The translations under genes and the position numbers were made by a program. DNA of 64,000 bases. Origin: Verrucomicrobiales bacterium. GTDB taxonomy: Bacteria > Verrucomicrobiota > Verrucomicrobiia > Verrucomicrobiales > DEV007. How positions within the stretch are numbered: position 1 is the stretch's first letter; every line of letters begins with the position of its first letter. Below the pieces are notes generated by a model, which worked only from the letters and a program-made list of their open reading frames with translations, ran no database searches and was not told the DNA's origin. The stretch is taken from the NCBI GenBank assembly GCA_029940475.1, contig JAPYUT010000004.1, positions 51,342 through 115,341 on the forward strand, in the 5' to 3' direction. Shown here one piece after another: positions 55,155 through 63,844 of the stretch.

Positions 55155-57760
55155 TGATTTACTGGATTTTGTGCCATCGCCTTGTGTAGGAAAGGATAAC
55201 TTGATGCAACTGATTGCACTATAACTGAAAATTGCCCCCGCGTCGCCATTGCATCGGACAAAATCGCATCAACTGCCGGCTTGTCGGCAAGTTCAAGCTT
55301 TCGCCCCAGCGCATATGCAAGGAGATGCTCGGAGAACCCCCTTAAAAACCACTCCGGGTTCTCAATGATTGCATCCTTCAACCCAACAGCATCTTCAAAC
55401 CGTGACTTTCCGAAGAGCGTTCCGCCTGCATCAATAGGGAGCCCGGACCGGTAGGAATCACGCCATCGTCCAACGGCATCATAATTCTCAAGGGCAAACC
55501 CAAGTGGGTCAATCCTCTTATGACATGAGACGCAACTTGGGTTCACCTGGTGCTCCACAAGCCGCTGTCGCAGGGTTTGCCCGGAAGCTTCAATCTTTGC
55601 GTCATCCGCCTCAATCTCAGGAATCGTGTCGGGAGGAGGAGGAGGAGGGCGGTTAAAGATGACATCCGCAACCCACGCCCCTCGTGTTATTGGACTGGTT
55701 CGCAATGGCGAAGCATTCATTGCAAGCGTTGCCGCACAGGTAATGACTCCTCCCTCCCTCCTGCTGTTCACAGCTTGACGGGTATAGACAAGGCTGTTTG
55801 TGCCAAACCTACCACGGTTGCCCTTGCCCTTGAAGGGCACGCCCGGTCTGTACCAACTTGCCATGTCAGTTGTTCGGTATGAATAATTGGAATCAACCAA
55901 CAACATCACCGAACGATCTTCCACCATGATGCTCTCGAACAGTAGCAGGGGTTCCGCCATGGTCTGCAGCCCGAGCTTCCACTGCTCACAGCCAATCCTT
56001 GAATAATAGAGCTCGAATCTCTCAAAATCCGGAACCGCTGTGATGAGCCGGTCAAGTCGCAACCACTGACGCGCAAAATTCTCAGACAGGGCCTTGCTCC
56101 GGTAATCCAGCAACATTCTTTTGACCTGGTCCCTGTACACATGCGGATCAGATAACCGACCCGTCCCGGCAAGGGCTAGTAATTCACTATCCGGAATACT
56201 GCTCCACAGAAAAAAAGACAACCGGGTTGCCAGTTCATAAGTATTCAACGGGTCGTCATCACCCTGCTTTCTTTCCAGCAGGTAAAGAAACCGTGGGGAA
56301 GCCAAAGCCGCTGATGCCACCTCTTTCATAGCCGGCTCAAATCCACCCCCGGCACCAACCGCGCGGGTAAACAGTCCGAGGTAACGTCCGAGAGTGGACT
56401 TTTCCAGGGGTGACCGAAATGCTTTCTCAAGAAAAACCGAAATCCGCTCCTCTGCAAGCTTGCTCCATTCATTGCGCGGCAGCCCCCTCGGTTCACTGAA
56501 AAAACCTGCTGTTAATGCCGAGTAACCATCAAACTCAGGACTGCCCAGCAACGCACGCGCAATCCCCAGAAAGCTCTCCATTAATATTGGCGAAAAGCCA
56601 AGCTGATCTCCACGATTGTTAAAGCCGTGCTCCGCCTGCAGGTCAATTGCAAACGGCGTAACGCCGGTCAACAGGTGCTGCTCAATCTGGTTCTTGCCGA
56701 GTGCACGATTGCCAACGTGCACTGAATCCGGGAACTTACCGGAAGCAGGGTCATAGTATTTGCGAAAGGAGCGTATTACCTTCTCCGGCAACGGATAAAC
56801 ATCCCCTTCCAACTGCAGTAAATCACGCACCGAATTATTATACTCATACCGGTTCATTCTTCTTAAAGTCACCGGTGGCAGCGTGTTCTCTTTGCGCAGA
56901 TGATCACTGATTGCCCCTTCCACAAAATCACGCAACGCCTGATAGTCCGCCTCCTTCGGCGAAAGTTCATCATCAGGGGGCATCTCGCGCATTTCCAGGA
57001 CTGCCAGGAGTTTCTTCGCGATCACCGGGTCGGATGCATATGCCTGTGCCGAAGATAACCTCACCAAATCCACCTCCCCTTTAACTTTGCCTTTCTGCCC
57101 ATGACAACGATGACAGTATTTGGCGAAAACAGGCTGGATCCTCTCAAAGCTTACCTGCCTGCGCGGCGATTTAGGGACATGCACGGGAAGTGCATCAACT
57201 TTATCCGCTTTCTTCCGCTCAAGAGAAACTGCACGGACAAAATCAAGCCCCAGCAGGAATTGCCTTCCTCCCTTTGCACGAGCTTTGCCGTTTGCTCCGG
57301 TCAGGGTGCATGTCAGTTTCTGCAACCCCTCTTCAAGGTACATCTCCCCGAGGTCTACCGGCTCTGAAAGTTCAACTTTCTCACTGAACAAGTCCACCCC
57401 ATCGCGAACTGCCTTGCCGTTGATTGCAACGGAAAAGATACCGTAATCCGGAGCCCTCGTCATCTGCAGGGAAACCATGTAGCGACCTGTGCCGGGCACG
57501 CGAAACCCTGTTTCCATCTTTTGGCCGGATTCACCAAGCCAGAGCAGGTGGGCATCCCCGCTCCAGTTCGGCCCAAACCCTTTCATTCCCTGCACCCGTG
57601 ATGAACCCTTCAGTTCAAGAGATTCACCCTCATAAACTCCGTTGAGCGTAACTGATGCCTGGCGACCCCGCACCGAATGGTAATCAAAGGATTTCGCTTC
57701 ACTCCAGGCGACTGCCATCAACACCATGGCGGGACAAATGAAACAAGGAAAAATACTCAC
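55151..57760 (-). CDS. Planctomycete-type cytochrome (DUF1587/1592/1595/1588/1585)
   Basis: An 869-residue exported protein. A signal peptide (MSIFPCFICPAMVLMAVAWS, GTG start) is followed by a carbohydrate-binding-like sandwich (about 25-190), then a cytochrome module with CHRCH (about residue 217). DUF1587 (MNRYEYNNSVRDLL), DUF1592/1595 (ATRLSFFLWSSIPDSELLAL), DUF1588 (NASPLRTSPITRGAWVADVI) and DUF1585 follow. A second CVSCH lies near residue 758 (NPSCVSCHKRIDPLGFALEN). These proteins are thought to couple c-type haem chemistry with polysaccharide modification or breakdown; no reaction is proven. Its stop overlaps the DUF1552 start. Confidence 0.92.
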   Translation of the reverse strand: MSIFPCFICPAMVLMAVAWSEAKSFDYHSVRGRQASVTLNGVYEGESLELKGSSRVQGMKGFGPNWSGDAHLLWLGESGQKMETGFRVPGTGRYMVSLQMTRAPDYGIFSVAINGKAVRDGVDLFSEKVELSEPVDLGEMYLEEGLQKLTCTLTGANGKARAKGGRQFLLGLDFVRAVSLERKKADKVDALPVHVPKSPRRQVSFERIQPVFAKYCHRCHGQKGKVKGEVDLVRLSSAQAYASDPVIAKKLLAVLEMREMPPDDELSPKEADYQALRDFVEGAISDHLRKENTLPPVTLRRMNRYEYNNSVRDLLQLEGDVYPLPEKVIRSFRKYYDPASGKFPDSVHVGNRALGKNQIEQHLLTGVTPFAIDLQAEHGFNNRGDQLGFSPILMESFLGIARALLGSPEFDGYSALTAGFFSEPRGLPRNEWSKLAEERISVFLEKAFRSPLEKSTLGRYLGLFTRAVGAGGGFEPAMKEVASAALASPRFLYLLERKQGDDDPLNTYELATRLSFFLWSSIPDSELLALAGTGRLSDPHVYRDQVKRMLLDYRSKALSENFARQWLRLDRLITAVPDFERFELYYSRIGCEQWKLGLQTMAEPLLLFESIMVEDRSVMLLVDSNYSYRTTDMASWYRPGVPFKGKGNRGRFGTNSLVYTRQAVNSRREGGVITCAATLAMNASPLRTSPITRGAWVADVIFNRPPPPPPDTIPEIEADDAKIEASGQTLRQRLVEHQVNPSCVSCHKRIDPLGFALENYDAVGRWRDSYRSGLPIDAGGTLFGKSRFEDAVGLKDAIIENPEWFLRGFSEHLLAYALGRKLELADKPAVDAILSDAMATRGQFSVIVQSVASSYPFLHKAMAQNPVNQ

Positions 57761-57817
57761 CCCTTCAATATGACCGCTGCCGGACTTCCCGTAAAGAGCT
57801 CATAAACAACGTCCTGC

Positions 57818-57842
57818 CCCGTCGAATTGTCAATTCGACGGG
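57818..57842. promoter_or_regulatory. 25-bp perfect palindrome between dehydrogenase and cytochrome genes
   Basis: Arms CCCGTCGAATTG (57818-57829) and CAATTCGACGGG (57831-57842) are perfectly complementary around one T. It begins 5 nt after the dehydrogenase stop and ends 58 nt before the cytochrome GTG, on the same strand. No T-run follows. It may be a hairpin that attenuates read-through or an operator for the cytochrome operon. Confidence 0.5.
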
Positions 57843-57847
57843 ACTTA

Positions 57848-58903
57848 CTACGGGTAGCAAAGAAGTGCCTTCACCACCTTTCGTCCTCTCACGCACTCAA
57901 GGGCATCTTCAATCTCGCCAATGCCAAAGCGATGACTGACAAACTCCTGCCCGGCAAGCTTTCCGGCGCGGATCCAGTCACACAGTGGCACCTGTGCCTG
58001 CTTCTCAAAAAGGCGCGTAGGCCACTGGTGGACAAATATATTGTAATTAAAGTCCGCCAGCCTGTTGTGCACGGTAAACTTGTCCAATCCGGCATAGAAT
58101 CCATAGACACACATCGAGCCACCCCGCTTGAGAAGCGGTAAGCCAGAGTCAATTAATTCAGGTTTCCCCACTGCATCAATTACAGCATCAAGTTTCACTC
58201 CATTCCTCGCTTCAGTAATGCCGGAAATGACGGGGTCATCACGCTCAAATACTGCATCAGCACCAAATGCAGTCGCAATGCTGCGTTTCTCCTCATGACT
58301 GTCAACCAGTCCAATCCAGCCAAGCCCGAACAATCTTCCCAGCTTAACGAAACTCAAGCCAACCGGCCCTCCCCCGTAGATAAGAACATCGTTGCCTGGC
58401 TGAAGATGAAAATCACGAAACGCTCCAAGCACTTCACGCCAAGTGCACAGCAACACTGCATCCTCGGGATCAATATCCGCAGCTACCGCAGTTTGTATCT
58501 CAAATACCTCTCCCCATCCGTGAGCCTCATCGGCAACACCATCCTCAACCATTGCCTCGTGATCGTTGACCAGCACATATTCACAAAATCCACCCCAGCC
58601 CGAAGAAAGGCCATCAATTCCAAGTTCAGCGTCAAGCACCAACCCGCTGAGCGCGCGAAACCCGACCTCAAAATTACGTGCCTTGCCACCCGTCTCAACT
58701 ACAGTGCCCACACTTTCATGCCCCAAGGCAAAGGGAAACGCCTTCTCCATTCCAGGAAAGTGCCCCGCCACAAGTTCACCATCAGTATTGTTACAAACGC
58801 AGGCAACTTCGGTTTTCACAAGTGCCTGATACATCCCGGGGCTTGGCACGGGAGTGTCGATGATGTTTACTTTTTCCGGGGCAACGACAGCAACAGTCTT
58901 CAT
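57848..58903 (-). CDS. Zinc-type medium-chain alcohol/polyol dehydrogenase
   Basis: A 351-residue MDR oxidoreductase. The catalytic-domain motifs are VACVCNNTDGELVAG, where a cysteine is the usual zinc ligand, and FALGHESVGTVVETGG with the GHE histidine and glutamate. The nucleotide fold has VLIYGGGPVGLSFVKLGRLFG, followed by GLVDSHEEKR with an aspartate that favours NAD+. The four-cysteine structural zinc loop is absent. Substrates are probably sugars, polyols or other alcohols. ATG 58903 is preferred over TTG 58909. It is divergent from the GntR regulator gene, with 171 nt between them, and probably under its control. Confidence 0.88.
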   Translation of the reverse strand: MKTVAVVAPEKVNIIDTPVPSPGMYQALVKTEVACVCNNTDGELVAGHFPGMEKAFPFALGHESVGTVVETGGKARNFEVGFRALSGLVLDAELGIDGLSSGWGGFCEYVLVNDHEAMVEDGVADEAHGWGEVFEIQTAVAADIDPEDAVLLCTWREVLGAFRDFHLQPGNDVLIYGGGPVGLSFVKLGRLFGLGWIGLVDSHEEKRSIATAFGADAVFERDDPVISGITEARNGVKLDAVIDAVGKPELIDSGLPLLKRGGSMCVYGFYAGLDKFTVHNRLADFNYNIFVHQWPTRLFEKQAQVPLCDWIRAGKLAGQEFVSHRFGIGEIEDALECVRGRKVVKALLCYP

Positions 58904-59023
58904 TTTCAATGCCCTCTTCTAAGGCTTAGCTAACGGCACATTATCAGTCAATTCCACCTGAAACCAAGATTTCCAGTAAATCAAATCACGACATTGCTAT
59001 TATTAACTAAAGTCAAAGTTCAT

Positions 59024-59035
59024 ATTGTTAACAAT
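59024..59035. promoter_or_regulatory. 12-bp palindrome, candidate GntR operator
   Basis: ATTGTTAACAAT is a perfect palindrome 40 nt upstream of the GntR start and about 120 nt upstream of the divergent dehydrogenase. GntR/FadR regulators bind palindromes of this size in their own promoter region, so auto-regulation and control of the dehydrogenase are reasonable guesses. Confidence 0.45.
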
Positions 59036-59074
59036 TAATATTGACCATTCATTCGCGAAGAATTAAAAAACACA

Positions 59075-59662
59075 ATGCGCTCAACACGAGAACAAATTAC
59101 CGACACGCTGCGTGCAGAAATATTGTGTGGCGAGTGGTCCAATGATGAACCCGTCCGTGAACATGCACTGGCCAAGCGCTTTGGTGTCAGCCGTGGTCCG
59201 GTTCGCGACTCCCTGCTGCAACTCTCACAGGAAGGAGTGCTCATTTACCAGACCAACAAAGGTGTGCGCGTCAATACACCGCCCGCTGAGGATCAGAGGC
59301 GATTATTACAATCAATGCGACGGCAAATGGAGACATTCTGCCTTGATCATTGCATCAACAACTTCACCAAGGCGGACGACAAACAACTTAAAGCCATATT
59401 AAACCGCCTCACCCTTGCCTGCAACCGCGGCAGTTTGAGCGCGATTGCTGATAATGATCTTGCCCTTCACCGGCATCTGGTTCGTCGCGCTTCATATGAA
59501 CTGGAAGCTGTCTGGCTGGGCATTACCTCACGTCTGCTGATGGATTATTCGCGAATTGATGAGCTTGATGAAATTGTAACTGAACACGCTGCGATTGTTG
59601 AAGCTGTTTGCAACCGTGACCTGAAGGGCGCGCAAAGGGCATTAATCGCAAATATCATTTAA
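59075..59662 (+). CDS. GntR-family transcriptional regulator
   Basis: A 195-residue regulator. The winged helix lies in the first 70 residues (REQITDTLRAEILCGEW, EHALAKRFGVSRGPVRDSLLQLSQEGVLI), with the GntR-typical recognition helix. The rest is a helical FCD/VanR-like effector domain (LDHCINNFTKAD, DNDLALHRHLVRRAS, EHAAIVEAVCNRDLKGAQRA) and is slightly short. FadR-subfamily members usually respond to organic acids or sugar acids. The stop overlaps the next ATG as TAATG, so the regulator and the PSD1/DUF1501 genes form one operon that it may control. Confidence 0.92.
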   Translation: MRSTREQITDTLRAEILCGEWSNDEPVREHALAKRFGVSRGPVRDSLLQLSQEGVLIYQTNKGVRVNTPPAEDQRRLLQSMRRQMETFCLDHCINNFTKADDKQLKAILNRLTLACNRGSLSAIADNDLALHRHLVRRASYELEAVWLGITSRLLMDYSRIDELDEIVTEHAAIVEAVCNRDLKGAQRALIANII

Positions 59663-62460
59663 TGCGTTCCATCATATCTATTTGCTTGGCATTCATCCTT
59701 GCCGGGGAATTGGCCGCCTCACCGAATCGACACAAGCAAGGGGAACGCCTTTTTTCTTTGAAGGTTTACCCTATGCTGAGCAGCAAGTGCTTTGCATGTC
59801 ATGGCGAAGATCCCAAGAAGGTTAAAGGTAACTTGAATCTTACTTCACGGGTCGGTTTGCTTAAGGGTGGAGAAAGCGAAGAACCCTCACTGGTTCCCGG
59901 CAAGCCAATGCTCAGTCCGCTTTATCTTGCGGCGACACGTGCCCATGAGCCTGATTGGTCCGTCATGCCTCCAAAGGAAAACGATCGCCTCAGCACCGAA
60001 CAGGTCACAACTCTAAAGCAATGGATTGAACTGTACGCACCCTGGCCGGAAGAGGAGGTTCGATCCAAATACATTACCGAGGACCGGTCCAAGCTAATTA
60101 CCGTTGAAGGGATGCTGGTCAAGACCAGCGGCGGACTATCCGATAACTGGACTTATCGCCGTTACAAGCCTGCGGATTTGTGGGCTTTCCTGCCCGTCAT
60201 TAAACCTAACCCGCCGAAAAGCGCCTTGGATAATCCCATTGATGCCTTCATTATACATAAGCTCAGTGCGGCTAATTTTCATCCCGCACCGCAGGCCGAC
60301 TTCCGCACACTGGTCAAACGTGCTTACCATGATCTCATCGGATTGCCGCCGACCCCTTCCCAAATTTATCAATTTCGTCTCGCCTGGGACAAAAATCCTC
60401 TCAAGGCTTGGAGCAAGCTCATTGACGAACTTCTCTCCAGCCCTCATTACGGTGAACGCTGGGGACAGCACTGGCTTGATGTAGCCCGCTATGCTGATAC
60501 CGGCGGTTACTCCAATGACTATGAACGATCCAATGCCTGGCGTTACCGCGACTATGTCATCCGCGCCTTCAATGAGGACAAGCCTTACGATGAATTTCTG
60601 ATTGAACAAATTGCCGGGGATGAGATCTGGGAAAAACAACCGCAGGATAAACGCGACCCGGAATTACTCATGGCCACCTCTTTTTTGCGTATGGGGCCTT
60701 GGGATCCGGCCATGACTCTCGCCCCACAGGCACGGCAGATTTACATTGATGACGTAGTGAACTCCGTTGGTCAGAGCTTTCTCAGTACCACTATGCGCTG
60801 CTTCAAGTGCCACGACCACAAATTCGATCCCCTGCCCACCCGCGATTACTACCGCATGTATGCTGTCTTCGCCGGCACGCAGCTTGCCGAGCGCCCGGCG
60901 CCCTTCCTGAAGGTTGAAAACCGTTCGGGCCTTGCCCAGAAAAAGGCGATGACTCAACGTCTATGGAATTACGCAAAAACCAAACACAATGAGCTTCATC
61001 AAAAACAAGAGGCCGCCGCTCGAAAGTGGTTTAACCAACGCGGCAAGAAGTATCTTGACGAGAATGCACGCAAGAAGTTACCCGACGAGGAAAAGCCGCC
61101 GCGTCATGTGGGCCTGTCTCCTGAGGAACAAGGACGATTGAAAGTGCGCATGCAAGACGAATGGATTTGGAATCGCCGTTTGGAACGCTACCAGCCCTTG
61201 GTACAGGGAGTATACAATGGCCCGATACCAAAGAGCCTCAATGCACGTTCAATGCGTATGCCCAATAATCCCGGACAAAAGGTTCTGCCGGCAAGTAATA
61301 TCCTTTTGGGAGGATCACTGGAAGCCCCGGGTGAAGAGGTCCTTCCAGGGGTATTGAGTGCCCTGGCGGTTGCGGCGTCTAATAAAGCGGAAGATCATTA
61401 TCAAATCTCTAGTGAGATTAAGGGGCGCAGACTGCAACTGGCCAGGTGGATTGCTGATTCAAAAAACCCACTGACCGCGCGTTCCATTGTGAACCGTGTG
61501 TGGCAGCATCATTTCGGAAAGCCACTGGCTTCTAACCCGAATAACTTTGGAGCCAAAGGCGGCAAGCCCACTCATCCTGAATTACTCGACTGGTTGGCGG
61601 CTGATTTTGTGGAGCACGGTTGGAAATTCAAACGGCTACACCGAATCATTATGAGTTCAGCTACCTACCGGCAAAGTGGAAATCATCCGCAAATGACGAA
61701 GCTGAAAAATGTCGACCCTGACAACAGGCTTTTATCCTATCGTGTACCCCGCCGCCTCACCGCGGAGGAACTTCGGGATAGCTTGTTGCAAACCACCGGT
61801 GAATTAAATGTGACACTTGGCGGGCTTCCGGTGATGCCTGAAATTAATATGAAAGTGGCCTTGCAACCGCGCATGATTCAGTTCTCGCTTGCGCCAGCCT
61901 ACCAGCCCTCACGCACACCAACTGAGCGTAACCGCCGCACCATCTATGCCTACCGGGTTCGCGGCCAGGCGAACCCTTTCCTTGAACTGTTTAATCAACC
62001 AAACCCCAACAATTCCTGCGAGCAACGTGATTCAGCAGCGGTAACTCCGCAGGCCTTTACTCTATTTAACAGTCAGGTCACCAGTGACCGCTCCATTGCC
62101 ATGGCACTGCGGGTGGAAAAGGAATTTAATACGCTGCACCTGCAGGTAAAGCGTGCCGTGCAATTGGCCTTTGGCCGCGTCCCCGACCAGGCGGAATGGC
62201 AAAGACTCAAGCATTACGTGACCAAGATGCAACAATACCATGCAAAGCATCAACCTGAGGAAGTGAAATATCCCAAGTCCATTACCCGTTCACTGGTGGA
62301 GGAACTGACCGGCCAACCTTTTGAGTATGAGGAGATTCTCCCTGCCTTTGAAAAATACGTGCCCGATAAAAAACCGGCCGATGTCAATGCCAATACAAGA
62401 GCCCTAGCGGATTTATGCCTGCTGCTTTTTAATTCCAACGAATTTATTTATGTCTACTAA
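59662..62460 (+). CDS. PSCyt1-PSCyt2-PSD1 protein (DUF1549/DUF1553)
   Basis: A 932-residue exported protein. After a signal peptide (residues 1-19) comes the PSCyt1 cytochrome module with CFACHGEDPKK (haem Cys near 41-44) and its distal methionine region DWSVMPPKENDRL. DUF1549 follows (PIDAFIIHKLSAANFHPAPQ, RWGQHWLDVARYADTGGYSN) with a second motif MRCFKCHDHKFDPL near residue 380. DUF1553/PSD1 comes last (RLQLARWIADSKNPLTARS, NRVWQHHFGKPLASNPNNFG, HPELLDWLAADFVEHGWKFK). The family is paired with DUF1501 proteins, as here, and is expanded in polysaccharide-degrading PVC bacteria. The precise activity is unknown. Confidence 0.94.
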   Translation: MRSIISICLAFILAGELAASPNRHKQGERLFSLKVYPMLSSKCFACHGEDPKKVKGNLNLTSRVGLLKGGESEEPSLVPGKPMLSPLYLAATRAHEPDWSVMPPKENDRLSTEQVTTLKQWIELYAPWPEEEVRSKYITEDRSKLITVEGMLVKTSGGLSDNWTYRRYKPADLWAFLPVIKPNPPKSALDNPIDAFIIHKLSAANFHPAPQADFRTLVKRAYHDLIGLPPTPSQIYQFRLAWDKNPLKAWSKLIDELLSSPHYGERWGQHWLDVARYADTGGYSNDYERSNAWRYRDYVIRAFNEDKPYDEFLIEQIAGDEIWEKQPQDKRDPELLMATSFLRMGPWDPAMTLAPQARQIYIDDVVNSVGQSFLSTTMRCFKCHDHKFDPLPTRDYYRMYAVFAGTQLAERPAPFLKVENRSGLAQKKAMTQRLWNYAKTKHNELHQKQEAAARKWFNQRGKKYLDENARKKLPDEEKPPRHVGLSPEEQGRLKVRMQDEWIWNRRLERYQPLVQGVYNGPIPKSLNARSMRMPNNPGQKVLPASNILLGGSLEAPGEEVLPGVLSALAVAASNKAEDHYQISSEIKGRRLQLARWIADSKNPLTARSIVNRVWQHHFGKPLASNPNNFGAKGGKPTHPELLDWLAADFVEHGWKFKRLHRIIMSSATYRQSGNHPQMTKLKNVDPDNRLLSYRVPRRLTAEELRDSLLQTTGELNVTLGGLPVMPEINMKVALQPRMIQFSLAPAYQPSRTPTERNRRTIYAYRVRGQANPFLELFNQPNPNNSCEQRDSAAVTPQAFTLFNSQVTSDRSIAMALRVEKEFNTLHLQVKRAVQLAFGRVPDQAEWQRLKHYVTKMQQYHAKHQPEEVKYPKSITRSLVEELTGQPFEYEEILPAFEKYVPDKKPADVNANTRALADLCLLLFNSNEFIYVY

Positions 62461-63844
62461 GATGCAATTTGCTTCATGCACACGCCGCGATTGCCTCTAC
62501 GGTCTCGGCTCATCGCTGGGCGCATTGGCCATGACCGACCTTCTCGCCAAGGAAGTCAAAGGCCCCCTGGCTCCCAAGAAACCAATGCATGACCCCAAGG
62601 CCAAGGCGGTGATTATGTTGTTCATGGAGGGCGGCCCCAGTCAGGTAGATACTTTTGATCCGAAACCAAAGCTAAATGCCAAACACAAGTCGGAATCCAA
62701 ACGGTCTGCAGGATTAGCTACCGGTTTCCGTTTTTATGTAGGTAGCCCCTTCAAGTCACGCAAAGTGGGTCAGTCAGGCTTGGACATGAGTGAGCAGTGG
62801 GTGCACTTGCCAGAAGTTGCTGATGAACTGTGTAACTACCGTGGGTGCCAGGCCGAGTCATTAAATCATCCCGAGGCACTCTTCCACATGAATACCGGCA
62901 GCCGATTGGGAGCTGACCCGGCATTGGGTTCATGGATAAATTACGGACTCGGGACCGAAAATCAGAATCTCCCCGGATATGTGGTCATGAGCGAAATGGC
63001 CCTGCCGCAGGGCGGTTCGCGCAACTGGAGTAACGGCTTTTTGCCGGCGCATTTTCAGGGCACGCGTTTGCGCCCGACAGGTTCACCGATTCTGGACTTA
63101 CAAGCCCCCGGACATAAAACCCGGAAACATCAGCGCAAAGCATTGGATGAATTGGCTTTTCTCAACCAACGTCATGCCCTGAAACACCCCGGACATGACG
63201 ACCTCTCCGCTCGAATGGAGAGCTATGAACTTGCCTACCGCATGCAAGCCGAAGTGCCCGAAGTCATGGACCTCAAGGATGAGCGGCCTGCGCTCCGCGA
63301 GGCCTACGGAATGAACGACAAACATACCGCAACTTTTGGTCGCCAATGCCTCATGGCCCGCAAATTAGTGGAAAAGGGAGTGCGATTCGTGCAGATCTTC
63401 TCCGGGGGGTGGGACAGCCACGACTACCTTGAACGCGGTCACTCCTCACGGATAAGGAGCGTGGACAAGCCGATGAGCGCACTCATCAAGGATCTCAAGG
63501 AACGGGGAATGTTGGATCAAACACTCGTTGTCTGGACCGGTGAATTTGGACGCACTCCGGACAACAACCGTCGTGGTGGCGTCTACTCACTGGGGCGAGG
63601 CCACAACATTGACGCAATGACTATGCTTCTCGCCGGCGGCGGCGTAAAGAAAGGCACCATCGTGGGAGCAACGGACGACATTGGAGCTAGCGCAACTGAA
63701 GTTGTGCATCCGATCCGCGATCTTCACGTGACTCTGCTCCACCTGCTCGGACTGGACGACAACAAGCTCACCTACTTCCATGGCGGTCGCTATAAACAAC
63801 TTTCACAATTCGGGGGCAAAGTCATTTCCGATCTCATCGCTTAA
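62450..63844 (+). CDS. DUF1501 protein
   Basis: A 464-residue protein of the DUF1501 family (alkaline-phosphatase/sulfatase superfamily fold). A Tat-like N-terminus (TRRDCLYGLGSSLGALAM) is followed by VIMLFMEGGPSQVDTFDPKP, near 55-75, which holds the metal-binding aspartate. GGWDSHDYLERGH and WTGEFGRTPDNN with GRGHN carry the remaining family residues. The usual GGWDTH reads GGWDSH here. Two starts are possible, ATG 62450 (overlapping the PSD1 stop by 11 nt) and ATG 62462. It pairs with the upstream PSD1 protein; function is inferred only from this constant pairing. Confidence 0.93.
   Translation: MSTKMQFASCTRRDCLYGLGSSLGALAMTDLLAKEVKGPLAPKKPMHDPKAKAVIMLFMEGGPSQVDTFDPKPKLNAKHKSESKRSAGLATGFRFYVGSPFKSRKVGQSGLDMSEQWVHLPEVADELCNYRGCQAESLNHPEALFHMNTGSRLGADPALGSWINYGLGTENQNLPGYVVMSEMALPQGGSRNWSNGFLPAHFQGTRLRPTGSPILDLQAPGHKTRKHQRKALDELAFLNQRHALKHPGHDDLSARMESYELAYRMQAEVPEVMDLKDERPALREAYGMNDKHTATFGRQCLMARKLVEKGVRFVQIFSGGWDSHDYLERGHSSRIRSVDKPMSALIKDLKERGMLDQTLVVWTGEFGRTPDNNRRGGVYSLGRGHNIDAMTMLLAGGGVKKGTIVGATDDIGASATEVVHPIRDLHVTLLHLLGLDDNKLTYFHGGRYKQLSQFGGKVISDLIA

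Noticed and set aside
60136-60639. 167-codon open frame on the minus strand
   Set aside because: It lies wholly inside the PSD1-type gene, which has clear conserved motifs on the other strand.
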